Source of the DNA: Botryococcus braunii | Lineage: Eukaryota; Chlorophyta; Trebouxiophyceae | Length of the DNA stretch: 64,000 bases | Assembly: GCA_002005505.1 (NCBI GenBank) | Contig: KV908344.1 | Location: 150,001-214,000, forward strand | Direction of reading: 5' to 3' | In this document: one piece after another, positions 51,105 through 64,000 of the stretch | How positions within the stretch are numbered: position 1 is the first letter of the stretch | How the letters are laid out: each line of letters opens with the position of its first letter | Translations under genes and position numbers: made by a program | The notes under the pieces: model-generated | The model's input: the letters and a program-made list of their open reading frames with translations, nothing else | Databases searched by the model: none | Told to the model about the DNA's origin: nothing

Positions 51105-51849
51105 CGTGTTGTGTCTTGTTCATGAGCGTGCACGTTCTGGGCGCTTGTGTTTTGAGCTAGTGGCTGTGAGGAAGGTGAGAGAGGGATTAGGGTGGGGGTC
51201 AGGTCAAGCCCACCCGGGGGGGGGGGGGGGGACGAGTGGATATTTCGGACATGTGCTTGGGTTTCCCCCATCACAGCATATCATAGTGTGCACTACCATG
51301 ACTACAAAGATGTGTCCGAACTATTCGTTTGGTCTTGCTGTGTACACACATTTGGGTAGGCTCGGGTACATGATGCACGACTTAGGCACTTGCACGAATC
51401 TTCTTGCAATATTCGTATATAGGAGTCCTCGTGGGCCGTACATGCATATGCACAGGGGTTGGACCTCGTTTTTGGGCACGCAGACGCGTGAGTTCGTGTG
51501 CACGTTCGTGCGTTTGAATGTACATGTGCACAGCGCCACACTACCCGTCTGTTCACAGATACACACAAAGTTGCGAGCATGCCGACCCCAGACCCCTAAA
51601 CCCTCTGTCATTGATGGCTGGTGATACAAAATGGGGTTTGGGTGCAGTCCGGATACCAAGTACAGCTTGGTCGGCTTCCCTTGGCCTTGGCTGGGTGGGA
51701 CGGGCAAACATCTTTACGCACTCGGTCGCACGAAGACGGGCGTCAGACTGTCACTGGGGTGAGGGTGGCGAGACCGGTCATGCTCCACTCTCTTGGTACC
51801 ACATCAAAGTTGACGCTCGTGTACAGTACATCCGGGGGGAGTCGCATCA

Positions 51850-52407
51850 GTGGGGAGGAGCGCGACTATCGGACCCATCGGCTGTTTGGAAGACGATGCG
51901 GTGACAATAGAGTTTGAATGCAGGGGCTGTATCCTGGGGCCTGTACAGCCACGACCTCTTAAAGTTGGGGGACGGACTGAAGGCGTTCAGTTCATTTGCG
52001 TCGGCATTCCAGAAGCACATTTCGGCCCAATACATGATTTCTTCCAAAGCCAGTACCTTGATTTCAGGCTGCTCACAAAACGTGACGGATTCTACTGGCC
52101 GTTGGTGACTTGGGAGAACAAAGTTGAAGTCGGCACATTCAAGGACGGGCTCGAAGATAAGATCCTCGAGCCCGGTATGGATTACACCCATATGCTGAAA
52201 AATGTCGTACAGGTGCTAGGAACTCGCGCATCTCCATTTTCAGATTTCTACGCTTCGCACGCAGGCTCAAAGGGTACGAGCATCTTCAAGATGCGCATCT
52301 CAACACGCTACTCAAATGTGCAGATGCATATTCAGATTCTGGAGCACCGGCATGAGAGGATCGAATTTTTCAACACTTCGACGCCTTGGAAGTCATCACG
52401 AGCTTGA
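51850..52407 (+). CDS. Unrecognised coding-like stretch (possible exon), about 185 codons
   Basis: An open frame with balanced, protein-like composition and C-ending codon preference. It includes FQSQYLDFRLLTKRDGFYWP, LVTWENKVEVGTFKDGLEDK and HMLKNVVQVLGTRASPFSDF, and ends at TGA. There is no ATG at its 5' edge, so it could be a terminal exon or a relic. I recognise no family and no neighbour that would suggest a role. The antisense frame is also open over part of it. Confidence 0.3.
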   Translation: MGRSATIGPIGCLEDDAVTIEFECRGCILGPVQPRPLKVGGRTEGVQFICVGIPEAHFGPIHDFFQSQYLDFRLLTKRDGFYWPLVTWENKVEVGTFKDGLEDKILEPGMDYTHMLKNVVQVLGTRASPFSDFYASHAGSKGTSIFKMRISTRYSNVQMHIQILEHRHERIEFFNTSTPWKSSRA

Positions 52408-52663
52408 CGGCTTTCATCCGGCTTCATGGGCTTCTCCGACTGAGTAAGTCCCGAGTTGACAGACATGTCCAGGACAGAACAGAGGTAGCTACCTTAAAAA
52501 GGCAATATGCTGCCCGTGCTGCCCATGGGTATGTCATTCAAGTCTACCTGTATGTGTGAACTACCAGAATGCGGTCAGCAATATTAAAGTAATTGGCACT
52601 CTGTGATGTTAACACAGATACACGAGCCACATGCATAGCTCTTGTGTATATTACATAAGTTGG

Positions 52664-52692
52664 CGCGCGCGCGCGCGCGCACACACACAGAC
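52664..52692. repeat. (GC)n/(CA)n tract
   Basis: GCGCGC run followed by CACACA; Z-DNA-prone. Confidence 0.9.
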
Positions 52693-52910
52693 GCACACGT
52701 GCACACATGAGCTGTAGCTACTGTACATGAGCTGTAGCTACTGAAACTATAGTGGCGATGTATACATACGAGGCCGTTTTTGTTAAGCTGTACATGCATT
52801 GTTGAGGGCAGCACCACCAGTACTGTTGGTTTAGTTGGTCTAGATCCATATGATTTGCATGAACTGTCTAGGTAATAGAAAGTACCAACGAATTTGTCAC
52901 TCGTGTTCTT

Positions 52911-53407
<497 letters not shown>

Positions 53408-53579
53408 GTGTGCGCGCTACGTGTGCAAGTCTCTGTGTGTGTGGATGCTTGCGCGGCGCGTGTGCATTTGCACGTGATTGTGAGCGAATCGGTGAAGTGA
53501 AGACTCGATCCAATAGCTATGGCCTGGCTTTATCAGGAATAGGATAAGGAACTGGTACAGACGTTGATGTCTCGCTCAA

Positions 53580-53637
53580 AATCTGCAGGATGGTACCATC
53601 CTGCAGATTAAGGCTAGTACCGATATATCTAGCCTTA
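53580..53637. repeat. 30 bp perfect palindrome plus adjacent hairpin
   Basis: 53580-53609 is an exact palindrome centred on GGTACC. It is followed directly by TAAGGCTA / TAGCCTTA arms around a short loop. Confidence 0.9.
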
Positions 53638-53639
53638 AA

Positions 53640-54960
53640 ACTTTACCAAGGGTTCAGGTTGGACACTTTGGAACATGTCATTTGCCGTTGACTATGGTAC
53701 ACGTGTCAATGTTCCTGCATTGTCTACCCTGATTGGAGCTAAATGCAGTTTTTTATTCTTTTCTTGGGGCTCATGAGCAGGTGCCGATGAGATGCATGGT
53801 GGCTTCAGATAAGCATAGAGGCAATTGCAACGGGCACAAATAACCGCTTGCCAGCACGTGAGAAATGCTGCAACCGCACGTAATCAATGTTGCAAATAAT
53901 TGGCTCGTTGAGCTCATAAGAGCAGGCACGCGATCCATTCGCAGGTCTCGCAAGCACAAAACAAATTCCAACATGACATACCTAAGGGTGGCCTGTGACA
54001 TTGGCCCCTGTGATCCCCGGGTCCTCGAGGAGGTCCTGTGAGTGATCCCTGGGTCAAGTAAGCTAATTGCAAACAAATCATGATCATGAAAATGTGGATC
54101 ATGAAAATACTGATCAGAAAATGGTGGCCACCTGGAACGTCATGTCTTGTTAGTGGTATGAACTGAGGGGTATAGGTTTTGATAATGTACAGTGCGCCGG
54201 TGTTTTGCTCCGGCTCTAGAGAGCTAGCTAGAGCACCTGGAATGCCTTAATTTCCAGCATGTGCCTCTGCCTTTCATGCATGTTGCCTTTTCCTTTAGGC
54301 CAACAACCTGGAGAAGTTACAAGGGAACGGCAACCTGAAGAACCAACAAGCTTGTTGGCGTTCCCTAGTTGGCTAACTAGTGAACTAACCAACCCAACTT
54401 AGCTAACTAAGGCCCCAAGTCGACTTGCTGGTTGTTGGACGTCCTTGATGATGGAAAAAAATCCGAATAACGCGACTCTTGTGCACATAGACACATGGGG
54501 GAGGCGTGGGAGATGATGCGGCAGCAGAGTTGACCTCCCCGGGCCCGGGTGTGTGCCCTCCCGTATGCCCCATGGTTATAACTGGCCAGTTGTAACCAGT
54601 TTTCCACACGCTTCCTGTTTTCTCATACATGCGTTCCGGTCCTTCCGTTACATACCTCATACGTGTGGAATGTTTGGACCTTCTTCCCGATGTACGCTCA
54701 GTATTAGCTGTTCGTAACCTGAAGTATTGTTGAATCCTTCGAAGGACCGTGTCACGATCTCTAGAGAATGCTTAGAAGGATCCTCCAAGGCATTTCTGAT
54801 GCCAGCATGACCAATTCAGTCCCCAGGGTAACGGGGTGGGTGAAACTCGAGGCATTTTCGCACTGGGGCCTGAAAGTGGGAGAAATTAATTAAGACTTTG
54901 ACCCTGAGGGGAAAATGCGAAAGCCAGTACTTTTCGGTAAGATTGTGGACTTTAACACAC
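53640..54960. other. No recognisable gene
   Basis: Mixed sequence with short frames and small hairpins such as CCAACAAGCTTGTTGG near 54346. Confidence 0.5.
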
Positions 54961-55021
54961 AGTTACGGTACAGTACATTGCACTGCGCAGTAACACACCG
55001 TTACGGTACAGTACATTGCAT
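54961..55021. repeat. Short direct repeat
   Basis: GTTACGGTACAGTACATTGCA occurs twice about 40 bp apart. Confidence 0.8.
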
Positions 55022-55374
55022 GCACTGCAGTATGTATGTACAGCATGCACAGCTGTATGTTTTTGGCATTAATGCCAAAAATACAATTATGTACTGTCGA
55101 TTTGCCGATCGCTCAAAAAACACCAACCCCCACAAGCGCACGCGTACCTGCGCAACAGTTTTCGGAATCGTTTAAAGCTTGTCTTATGCAAATGTACATA
55201 TAAGATTCGAGGTGTTAGGCGCGGAGCTTGCAGCGGTGTATATCCATGAGCGTGCACGCATGTGTGTGTGCGGGTGTGTGGGGGTGGTTGTGCGTTCGTG
55301 TGTGTGTGCGCGGGTGCCCGGGGGGGGGGGGGGGTATATCACGTTTTTAAAACATCCAGGCTGTTCTCAAACCC

Positions 55375-55447
55375 GTAACATGCATGTCCCGCAAGGGGCA
55401 ACAAATCTTAAAAGCATGCACGCTTTTCAGATTTGTTGCATGTAACC
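55375..55447. repeat. Hairpin around GCATGC, about 73 bp
   Basis: AACAAATCTTAAAAGC pairs with GCTTTTCAGATTTGTT, with outer GTAACATGC / GCATGTAAC. Both strands therefore give similar short peptides. Confidence 0.75.
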
Positions 55448-56380
55448 TAGTGAATGATCCTCGCAGGACCTTATGGAAGACGGGGTCTGTATATGAATGA
55501 AACCTGGAATATGGTTGATGAATGGCTTGCTCAGGAGTCAGGATCAATATTGTGTTCGCCTTGATATTTTAAGCTTTCTAATGACTTCCCGTAATGCCAC
55601 CGGTGGTATCCTGCCCATGGGTCTTCTCCACTGATCAGACCAGACCACTCATGAGTTTTGCTTAGATTTCACCCTTCCATCAAGCGACTTCGGACAGTCC
55701 CTGTCACACGAGGTGTCGGGAGTCCGGAGTCGGGACCATGTGCAGCTGCAGTTCCTATGTTGTATGCGTACTGCAATGTGTATTTAGGGTTCAGATGTTT
55801 GACTCCTAAGCGGACACGTGTTTCGACAAGGCTCATGTCACATGGTACTGTAGTAGAAGATAAGAACGCTTCGTACGCGGATTAGTAAGACCATCAGGGT
55901 CCACCAGTCTTGGACACATAGATGACAATCATGGTTTGATGTATCAGCCCATGATGTATATCTATATGTGTATAGACCCTAATGTGAGTGTGACCAGCTA
56001 GATTGTGAATACGATCTATCACCGGAGTACAAGTGGAGGGTGAGCCTTACGTTTACCTACAGGAAGGAGAACCCTACCATGTGTGTACTTCAGGATTAAG
56101 GGGAACGCGACAGATCAGTTGGTTATCCGACTCTTTTTCAAGAACAACGTACTTTCAGCAATGAAACCACTTTGAAGATAATCTGAAGTTAATGGTCAGA
56201 GCGAGAGAGAGACGTGCTTTAGGCCAAATTCGAAAGGCCTTGCAGAACACTTGCTGCTGGGATACGTCTAGTAGCCCTGCAGCGTTCGGACCAGGCTGAC
56301 CATATTTAGCAAGCAATCGTACACTTGAGAAGTGCATGGCACTTCTGATCTCAGTCCTGCTTTGCGCACGTTGCTGTAGT
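55448..56380. other. No recognisable gene
   Basis: Only short frames without family resemblance. Confidence 0.5.
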
Positions 56381-57176
<796 letters not shown>

Positions 57177-59387
57177 CTCGCACGCCCCGGCAATGAGGAC
57201 ATATTAGGAACAATTGTTTCGCCCCATTGACCTTTTGTAAACCTTATGCTTTCCAACAAAATATGATGGTCTGCCTTACACACCTTGTGAATCTGTTGCG
57301 TCAGCTGAACTGAAGAGAGCTACATGGAGCCTACCAATCTGATACCGCCACAAAATCAATGACATCGTAACGCTTTTTCCGTTCACGCCCTTCTGCCCTA
57401 TACGCCACAGAAGTCTTGCGTAATCATGGTCACAAACACTTCCACCCCAACCCCTACCACCACCGCAAACTCCCTGGAGAATGTACTGCATGTGCCTCTA
57501 ACATAGTCAGCACCCAACAGCAGTCACATTTGTAATCCAACCCACTCCAAACCCTCGTCCGTGCGGGGAACTGCTTTTCCACCCAACGACTCCCTCTTAC
57601 CCACTCTGGAAGCCCTCGATCACCAACTGGGCCAACTGGTGAAACACTCCCGCAACCCTGAACAAATCATGTGCACCCCTAGACACATACGTCTACTCTT
57701 CCATGCACATCCCTACATCCATAAACACACCAGTTCCCTCTCCCTTGAAAAGACCTTGGTCCCAAGGACTCGGCAGCTGTGCACTGCTGTGGGAGGGAAT
57801 CCCCCAAGACACCTCTCTGCTATTCCCAGAACCAGTAACTTCAACATAAGTGGCGTAAACGAGTGGCATGATATAAAGCCACCCCCGGGGCAGGGGGGCA
57901 AGGTTAAGAAGTTTCTGTCCGATGAGGTTGGTCCCTACCAAACATGGTTGCATAGAGGACCAGCGATGGCCACACTGGTCAAAAAGGGGACATCGCAAAG
58001 CAGGCACCTTGCCAAGGGGGCATAGTTCACATTAGTCCTTTCTGGTCTGGGAAATACCTTCATGAAGTCCCTGTCCGGCTTTCAAGACCGTGGACATCTG
58101 AACTAGATTCCTGCCTGCACTGCCCTTGCTCCCTGCTGTTTCTTCTTTGCTGTGACCCTATCCTGTTACTGCCTCAAGTTGCAGCTGAAGGCCCCCTCAG
58201 ACTGAAGAGCCACACGGACAAGCATCAACCCTGCTGACTCCCAATCCCAGCACGCTGGGATTCCTGCTCCTGCAAAGTGTCACAAGCAGGATGCCCAACA
58301 CACGGAATCACAAGTACCCTTCTCAGATTTCAATCGCCACGCCAGATTCCGCATGAATCAGCCACTAATTTCAATCTGCAGATGGCAGTGTAGCCAAACC
58401 AGGCCAATAATACATGCATGGCCACGATCGCAGGATGAGCCCATCTGTCATGTTGGGTCCACCCCAGTCCAAGGGACGTCTATAGTTCTTGCAGCATTGT
58501 CACTGGGCAGGCCAAAACAATCATTACTACTGCAGCAAAGCACCAAAGCTCATCCGACGATTTGCCGATTTGTCCATATGACCCCTCTGCGGGTCGCCAT
58601 GGGGAGGCCATCCATGCGAATCACATGCCTGTGTCTGCAATCCGGCAGCCCCTGCATGGTCCCGTGGGTACTCTGCTGTATCCTAGGCGAGGAAGACCAC
58701 AGGGAGGGAGAATAGGCTTCACTCTTAATTATAAAAGGAAATCTCCAAGGCCAACTAGACGCGCAAGCAATCTCCCATCTGCACAACAACGCAACTGATA
58801 CAGGTCAAGAGGGTTAGCACATCCATGCATGCAAGGAAAAGCCCAACATGTCTCAGTGCAGTACTCTGCTCGCAGCGCGATGAAGACGGAACATGTGCCT
58901 TCCCGGTTTCACTGCACTGCAGTGTCCTCCGATAGATTCCCTCAGAAGAACTTGGAGACCCAGTTCCATGCATTCAATGCAGATGTTATTAAGAATATTT
59001 TAGATGAAATTTGTAAAGAGTGTATTAGAATCTGGTCCAAGCTATGATCAGAAAGACAAGTGCACTCAGATGAGCATATGCCCCCCCCCCCTCCCACCCT
59101 TTACTGGAGATGGGTCATCCTATCACCAGTGGTCACGGTACTCCGGAGACCTCCTTACTGCCTAGTGCTACATTCACAGCAGAGACATGACAAAGTAGCA
59201 AAACAAAATTTTCGTATCCAGCCAGATCCGTCGCTCTAGATAAACTCCTTGTTGGTTCTCCAGCTGCCCGGCTGCTGCTGCTTCTTCGTCGAGGGCAAGG
59301 CAGTAAGATGCGCTGAAGCCTGACACAAGTAATCAATATACATCAATATTGCAGACAGCTTTCCTGTTGGAAGACTTCAAGCACACC
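57177..59387. other. No firm gene upstream of the SDHC 3' end
   Basis: A 154-codon frame at 57561-58025 lacks an ATG and has no recognisable family. A perfect small hairpin AATCCCAGCACGCTGGGATT lies near 58243. Short frames at 58353-59047 have no support. Confidence 0.4.
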
Positions 59388-60387
59388 TCAGAAGCTGTAT
59401 AGTGCCGCTGCAGCAGCCCCAACAGCGCTCACACCGAAGACAGCATAGGATGATGCGTCAACCGGCCCCAGATCTAGCGGGCTGTTCTTGTCCGCCATAT
59501 TGCCATATCGCGCTTTGTCCCAATAGACGTGGCGCACGCCTCCAGCATAGTGGTAAATGATTGGGAAGGCTACTGCTGCCTTGAGAGGCAGTGTAAGCCA
59601 CGGTACTGACGCCTTGATGGCATCAACAGTTCCTGGTAGGTCGCCTGTTAAGGCTATCCATCCCGCTGCAGTGAATCCTTCACAAACCACAAAAATACTT
59701 GTAAGGATGCCTCTCACAGCCTGTGTGCTTCCTCTGCCGCCAAAGCTCTAATTGAAGTTGTGGAACTAAGAAGCTACACAAGCAGCTTTGGTTCTATGCG
59801 GGCAACCAAGGAATAAGGTCGAGGAAACTCACCGACTGAAAGCGCCACCCCTGTAAAACGATTCGTGACTGATGAAAGAGCATTGACCGGAAACTTGTAG
59901 TGCATCTCTCGGTCATTGATCTCAAAAACATGTGGAGACACTGGCCGCTTCGCCACCAACTGCGGTGCAGTGGAAATTCATGGCTTGCTTATGAACATGC
60001 TTCAAACGAGCACGTTTATTGGTAACCTGCAAGTGCATTCAGCAAGATAGCCACACCTCTAAGTGATCTGTGGGAGTCCCAAGAAATTCTGTGCTTCCGT
60101 GGTAGGGCGAGTCCTTTCCCCAGTAAGGGGGCACACCCCCTCCATGACTTCTGCAGCAAATCACATAGTCAGTTTAAATGTGCCAGATGCGTCCTCAGAA
60201 TTCCAGGAAGTACGCCTGTGCTACGAAGCAACGATCGTCTATAGCTTCAGCTTCCACTCGCAGCACAATCGGACAATGCCTCAAACCTTGTCTGAGAAAG
60301 CAATATGCCAGGCGCAGTAGATTGTAAGAGCTGTCCGCTGAACATAGAATGCTTTTTCAACATCTGGGCAACGGCCCCTCGAGCCAT
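59388..60387 (-). CDS. SDHC: Succinate dehydrogenase cytochrome b subunit (SDHC/SDH3), four exons, 203 aa
   Basis: This anchor subunit of mitochondrial complex II helps bind haem b and ubiquinone in the inner membrane. Minus-strand exons: 60387-60287 (ATG, MARGAVAQMLKKHSMFSGQL, a presequence-like start), 60150-60057, 59959-59833 and 59677-59388. They are joined by GT-AG introns with matching phases (total 612 nt including stop). Exon 3 has KRPVSPHVFEIN and SSVTNRFTGVALS. Exon 4 has HYAGGVRHVYWD, which fits the cytochrome b556 signature with the haem-ligand His, followed by a last helix. In SILHRxTG-type motifs the residue before Arg is usually His; here it is Asn. Exon 2 (YWGKDSPYHGSTEFLGTP) was inferred from splice signals and phase. 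The promoter is probably shared with SDHD. Confidence 0.85.
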
Positions 60388-60720
60388 CTTGAAGAACTGG
60401 ACTTGATCTGAACTCGAATTTCAATCAACGCAAGACGATTACTATTTAAAACAATGTTCAACCGGAATGAAGAGAGCGGACATGGCCTGCGATGCATGAG
60501 TGTCAGTCGAACCTTGCATTCGGGACATTTCGGAAGAGCTAGGGTTAAAGAATGCGACGTCGGCCTGCGGGCATAGCTCCAGGACATTGAACGCTGGCAA
60601 CGGTCCTGTATTTAGCAAGTATTAGAACACGAATACACGGCAAACATTTTCTAGTTCAACTCTCTATAACCACCCTTAGAAAACAGAGGGTGCAGTATCC
60701 TCGGCCAGGAACTGGGTCAT
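60388..60720. promoter_or_regulatory. Shared intergenic region between divergent SDHC and SDHD
   Basis: 333 bp between the two ATGs, no other gene. No clear TATA box; a bidirectional promoter is inferred from the head-to-head arrangement only. Confidence 0.5.
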
Positions 60721-61809
60721 ATGGCTTCACCCGGCAGTGGGCTTTTTTCAAAAGTACTGAGAGGTGCGGTGCACATTTCTAGCACTTTGGGTGAGAATAA
60801 ATCATCTTCACTGGCATGGAATGACACGGTGATTGGTGGGGGCATTTCAGCTGACGCTGCAGGATCTGCCTTCCAAAAGGCTTATGAAAACACTCACATA
60901 GGCTTAGCAGGTGGGTGAATTCCTGCGTGAAGTCAGCACTGATTATTGTGCACTATGATGGGTTGTTTGGGGGTTGCACTGACATTCCTCCTCTGCATCT
61001 TTGCAGGGCTGGTTCCTATTGCTGCACTGTCTGGCGATGTAAGTGGAAACACAAGATGGTTTAGTCTGACTCAATAGTCTAATGGTGATCTCAAGAGTGT
61101 TGGGAAGCTCGCTTACTTGTTCCTTGCGCTTCATGGCCGCTCACTCACTGTGTCGTTTGTGTCTGCAGGGGGTTTTGCAGCGGGTGGCTGACATTGGTCT
61201 TGGTATTCTCATTCCAGTGCATTCACAAATCGCTCTGAACAGTGTTGCGTCGGACTACATACCTAAGGGCTCTTTGGGTATGCAACGACCTTATATCCAT
61301 TCTTGACAAAGTTTAACGCCAGGGCAAATGCAAAATTTCTGTGCACATGTTCTTGTTCAGCCCAGTGCCTCAGCACAATGCATATTGTTTTGCTGCCCTG
61401 GTTCTGGGTGAAAGGGGGAATAACCCATAAAGATAATTTGTTCCTCATTAAGTACTTGCCAATGCTGGCATTACACAGGGGAGCTGCGACAATGATCACA
61501 GAGATTTTGCAATGACCGTCCTTCTTATTACCGGCAACATTCTATTAGAAAAACAAAATGCATGCCAGACACTGTATTTTTGGGGGATATGCAGATCGGT
61601 CAATTTCGTTATGTTGCCCGAAGTCCGTGCATCCGTGCATCTCTGTTCCCGTGCTCGCTGACTGCTGTGCATAACGGGGATGTGCAGGGCTCTCGAGGTA
61701 TGCAATTTTGGCGTCCAGCGCTGTCATGTTTGCGGGACTCTTGAAGCTGAACTTGGCCGGACCTGGGCTGACCCCAACCATAAGGAAGCTTTGGCAAAAG
61801 GAAAAGTGA
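60721..61809 (+). CDS. SDHD: Succinate dehydrogenase membrane anchor subunit (SDHD/SDH4, CybS), four exons, 150 aa
   Basis: Partner of SDHC in the complex II membrane anchor. Exons 60721-60910, 61007-61038, 61169-61277 and 61688-61809 are joined by introns with donors GTGGGT, GTAAGT and GTATGC and CAG acceptors; phases match. The ATG opens MASPGSGLFSKVLRGAVHIS, a mitochondrial presequence-like start. The mature part has three hydrophobic segments: IGLAGLVPIAALSG; VADIGLGILIPVHSQIALNS leading to VASDY; and YAILASSAVMFAGLLKLNLA. The His in PVHSQ is followed by ten residues and then DY, exactly the HX10DY haem-ligand motif of CybS. The C-terminus IRKLWQKEK resembles the family's end. Exon 2 is only 32 nt. 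Confidence 0.85.
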
Positions 61810-62915
61810 AGCCTGGGTAGTCGAGTGTATAAAACGCCCCTTTCGGGCTTGTGGCAGGTTCTGTAGAGGGTTCCTTCTTTGAGGGAACCTATGCTTGTGG
61901 GACTAGCACTAACAGCCAGAACCGGTTTTGATACATTTGTCAGACTGATTTAGCTGGGGACATTGTGGAACTGGCATGTAAGGGGTCAGGAGAAGAGAAG
62001 GACTCATTGTGTTGATCATGACAGATTGAAGAAGTAAAGCAAAATCTGTAACAAGCACCTGGGAAGAATGGGTCATAGCGGGCCGTTTCGGCCCAATGTG
62101 GGTGGGTTAAAAATTGCATCAGCACGTTGGGTATAAAATTTCCTGCGATCTGTTGGCCAGGACAATTGAGAAGTTCACCTTTTGGACCAATGACTTGAGG
62201 ATGTCAGGCATTTTCTTGTGGGACTTTCTCCATGGCACCCAGCATCCAGAACTACATTTTAGCATGGCGGACAACATCGGCTCTGGATTGTGCAGGGACG
62301 GGGTGTGGGGTAAGCAACTTAATAGCTGCGGGAAAGGCAGCTTTTTTTAAGAGTGGGTGTGTTGAAAGCTATTTGAGGTAAGGTCTAAAGTATGGTTCCA
62401 ATAGTGAGGGTCCACAGCCCTCTACATATGGTTGCCTTTTCGTTACATGCTCCAAGGGCAGGCCGCCCTGGGACAGCACTTCGGTTGCTTGCTGCTTATC
62501 GCAAATTTGCATCTCTAATATTGATAATCCCTGTAGGCACTGCTGTTCCCAAAAGCTGATTTGCTTCAAGTACCACATCTGTTGGTACAGTATGGCTGCT
62601 GCAAAATGTTAGGCTTTAGACATAGTTACCTCTGTGAGCCGTTGAGAAAGTTTGGTAGCATGCTAGAGTAGGAAAACCAACACTGTTTAGGTTGTACACA
62701 CAGGCTAACAATCCAGTGCTGGTGGTATGGTGAAAGCTTGTAGGTTGCATTGGTGTTCGGCATTGATCAGTTTCCATGCTGCTGCAAGCCCCGCTGCTGT
62801 GATTTGCTGTTCTCGAAATGATATTGTCCTCCTTCGTGCTGTGATGTCAGTGGGTACCGCGTGCATGCTTTTTTTTCTGCTTCGCCCCACACGACTCGCC
62901 TCCGCTCGCGCGCGC

Positions 62916-62917
<2 letters not shown>
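61810..62917. other. No firm gene downstream of SDHD
   Basis: The start is presumably SDHD 3' UTR. Frames at 62114-62350 lack an ATG and a recognisable family. Confidence 0.45.
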
Positions 62918-63013
<96 letters not shown>

Positions 63014-63059
63014 CATGCATGCAGGCAGGCAGGCTGGCAGGCACGCAGGCACACACACA
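62918..63059. repeat. (CA)n microsatellite with ATGC and AGGC extensions
   Basis: CA run to 63011, then ATGC and AGGC/TGGC tetramers, then CA again. Confidence 0.95.
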
Positions 63060-63099
63060 CATGGCTACCCAGCACCGCTACGTTCCACTCCCCTCGTCC

Positions 63100-63260
<161 letters not shown>

Positions 63261-64000
63261 CCACTTTCTTTACCGTCCTTGCCACATCAGTGTAGTACAA
63301 GCTGTTTGCTTATGAGGCACCCGGCAGGCTCTGTAGTGTGCTGCGAAAATTAGCAAGAATGGGAAGGTCACTAGGTGCCGCCATGTATGCACGTCAGCAT
63401 GTAAGCAGGGAGGGAGGTAGGGAGGGCAACGGGGAAGACGGGGTGGGTGTGTCTGACAAGCCATCGTCACACCATAAACATCCACAGACGCAGCATACCA
63501 TCCAAAACGTGGGAATGGGAGACCGCATGCCAGTCAGCAGGCAAGATAACACAGTCAACGACAAGCTTGCATACTTGCGTCTGTTTGCAGCCCTGCCTAG
63601 GCTGCCCATGCTACATCATGTACAGGTAGATTTGCAACATCATGTACTGGAAAACTGGATTGGTCGTTTCACTTTTCTTCTAAGAGTGGAAATTCACTGA
63701 GAGCGGTCAGTGACCACTGGTCTTCCACCACTTTGTTATGCCGGAAGCCGGCAAGAATGACAAGGTAACTGAGGGCTGCCATATTATACCATATTAGCAG
63801 GATCGCGGTTTTCACTCCAGTAGTGATCGAGATTGTTCAGTGCATAGATGAGACGTGGCAGGGCTTGTGTTTCATGAGGCACGTGCGGCAATGCACAAGG
63901 AAAGGAGGGGGCCCCCCAACATTCCAGAAGACATTCCATGCGTGGAGGATCTTTTGAGTAGGCCTACTGGGTCTCCACGTTGCCAGTGAGTCAGTGACCT
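63261..64000. other. No firm gene; possible first exon near the end
   Basis: ATG at about 63738 opens MPEAGKNDK directly followed by GTAACT, which could be a tiny first exon with donor. Nothing in the remaining 260 bases confirms it. Confidence 0.25.

Noticed and set aside
50441..51274. 277-codon Thr-His-rich frame on the minus strand
   Set aside because: Runs through (CA)n and CACG repeats; no independent coding evidence.
57561..58025. 154-codon plus-strand frame
   Set aside because: No ATG start, no recognisable motif, unusual His/Pro/Thr composition; kept only as a note.
60357..60587. Alternative SDHC start at ATG 60587
   Set aside because: Its frame does not fit the splice phase of the downstream exons; ATG 60387 gives a consistent four-exon model and a presequence-like N-terminus.

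Overview
The window is nuclear DNA of a eukaryote. It has GT-AG introns inside conserved genes, long dinucleotide microsatellites, LTR retrotransposons with chromodomain integrases and L1-like LINEs. A green alga or a related plant-lineage protist fits best: an organophosphate:phosphate antiporter (UhpC/SLC37 type), intron-rich short genes and chromoviruses. I cannot name the species from sequence alone.

Layout. (1) 1-1440: last two exons of an organophosphate/phosphate antiporter. (2) 1441-5600: no recognisable gene; homopolymers and hairpins. (3) 5611-47176: one nested transposon cluster. The host of the nest is an old, 5'-truncated LINE (LINE-B), recoverable in four pieces (5611-5880, 6975-7168, 40996-41439, 46938-47176). 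It was hit by a small terminal-inverted-repeat element (5930-6640), by a large minus-strand LTR element (Element 3, 7169-40995) and by a non-coding LTR element (LARD, 41440-46937). Element 3 then received an intact Copia element (11568-18681) in its coding region and an L1-like LINE (LINE-A, 22478-40864) in its 5' LTR. LINE-A received a chromodomain Gypsy element (G1, 24706-38467). G1 in turn received a second, opposite-strand chromodomain Gypsy (G2, 26320-32663). The LTR and LINE-A insertions are dated relative to each other by target-site duplications, by LTR identity, and for LINE-A by a paralogous empty site. (4) 47177-59387: microsatellites, a minisatellite, several palindromes, a ~800 bp inverted repeat and one unrecognised coding-like stretch. 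(5) 59388-61809: two divergently transcribed, intron-containing genes for the membrane anchors of mitochondrial complex II (SDHC minus, SDHD plus) sharing a 333 bp intergenic region. (6) 61810-64000: no firm gene; (CA)n and (CT)n blocks.

How the genes work together. SDHC and SDHD together form the haem/quinone membrane anchor of succinate dehydrogenase, and their head-to-head position suggests co-expression. The retroelements share features. G1, G2 and the LARD carry the same primer-binding site, ending in TGG and consistent with the 3' end of one tRNA. Copia instead carries a site matching the anticodon arm of initiator tRNA-Met. Element 3 has an intact gag-protease-(Dam-like methyltransferase) ORF but no reverse transcriptase or integrase, so it would need enzymes from elsewhere.

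The most unusual signals are: a short ORF in the Copia leader that begins with the histone H3 N-terminal tail sequence; the Dam-like domain in Element 3; a duplicated Cys-rich module in the Copia polyprotein; and the precise loss of the integrase catalytic core from G2.
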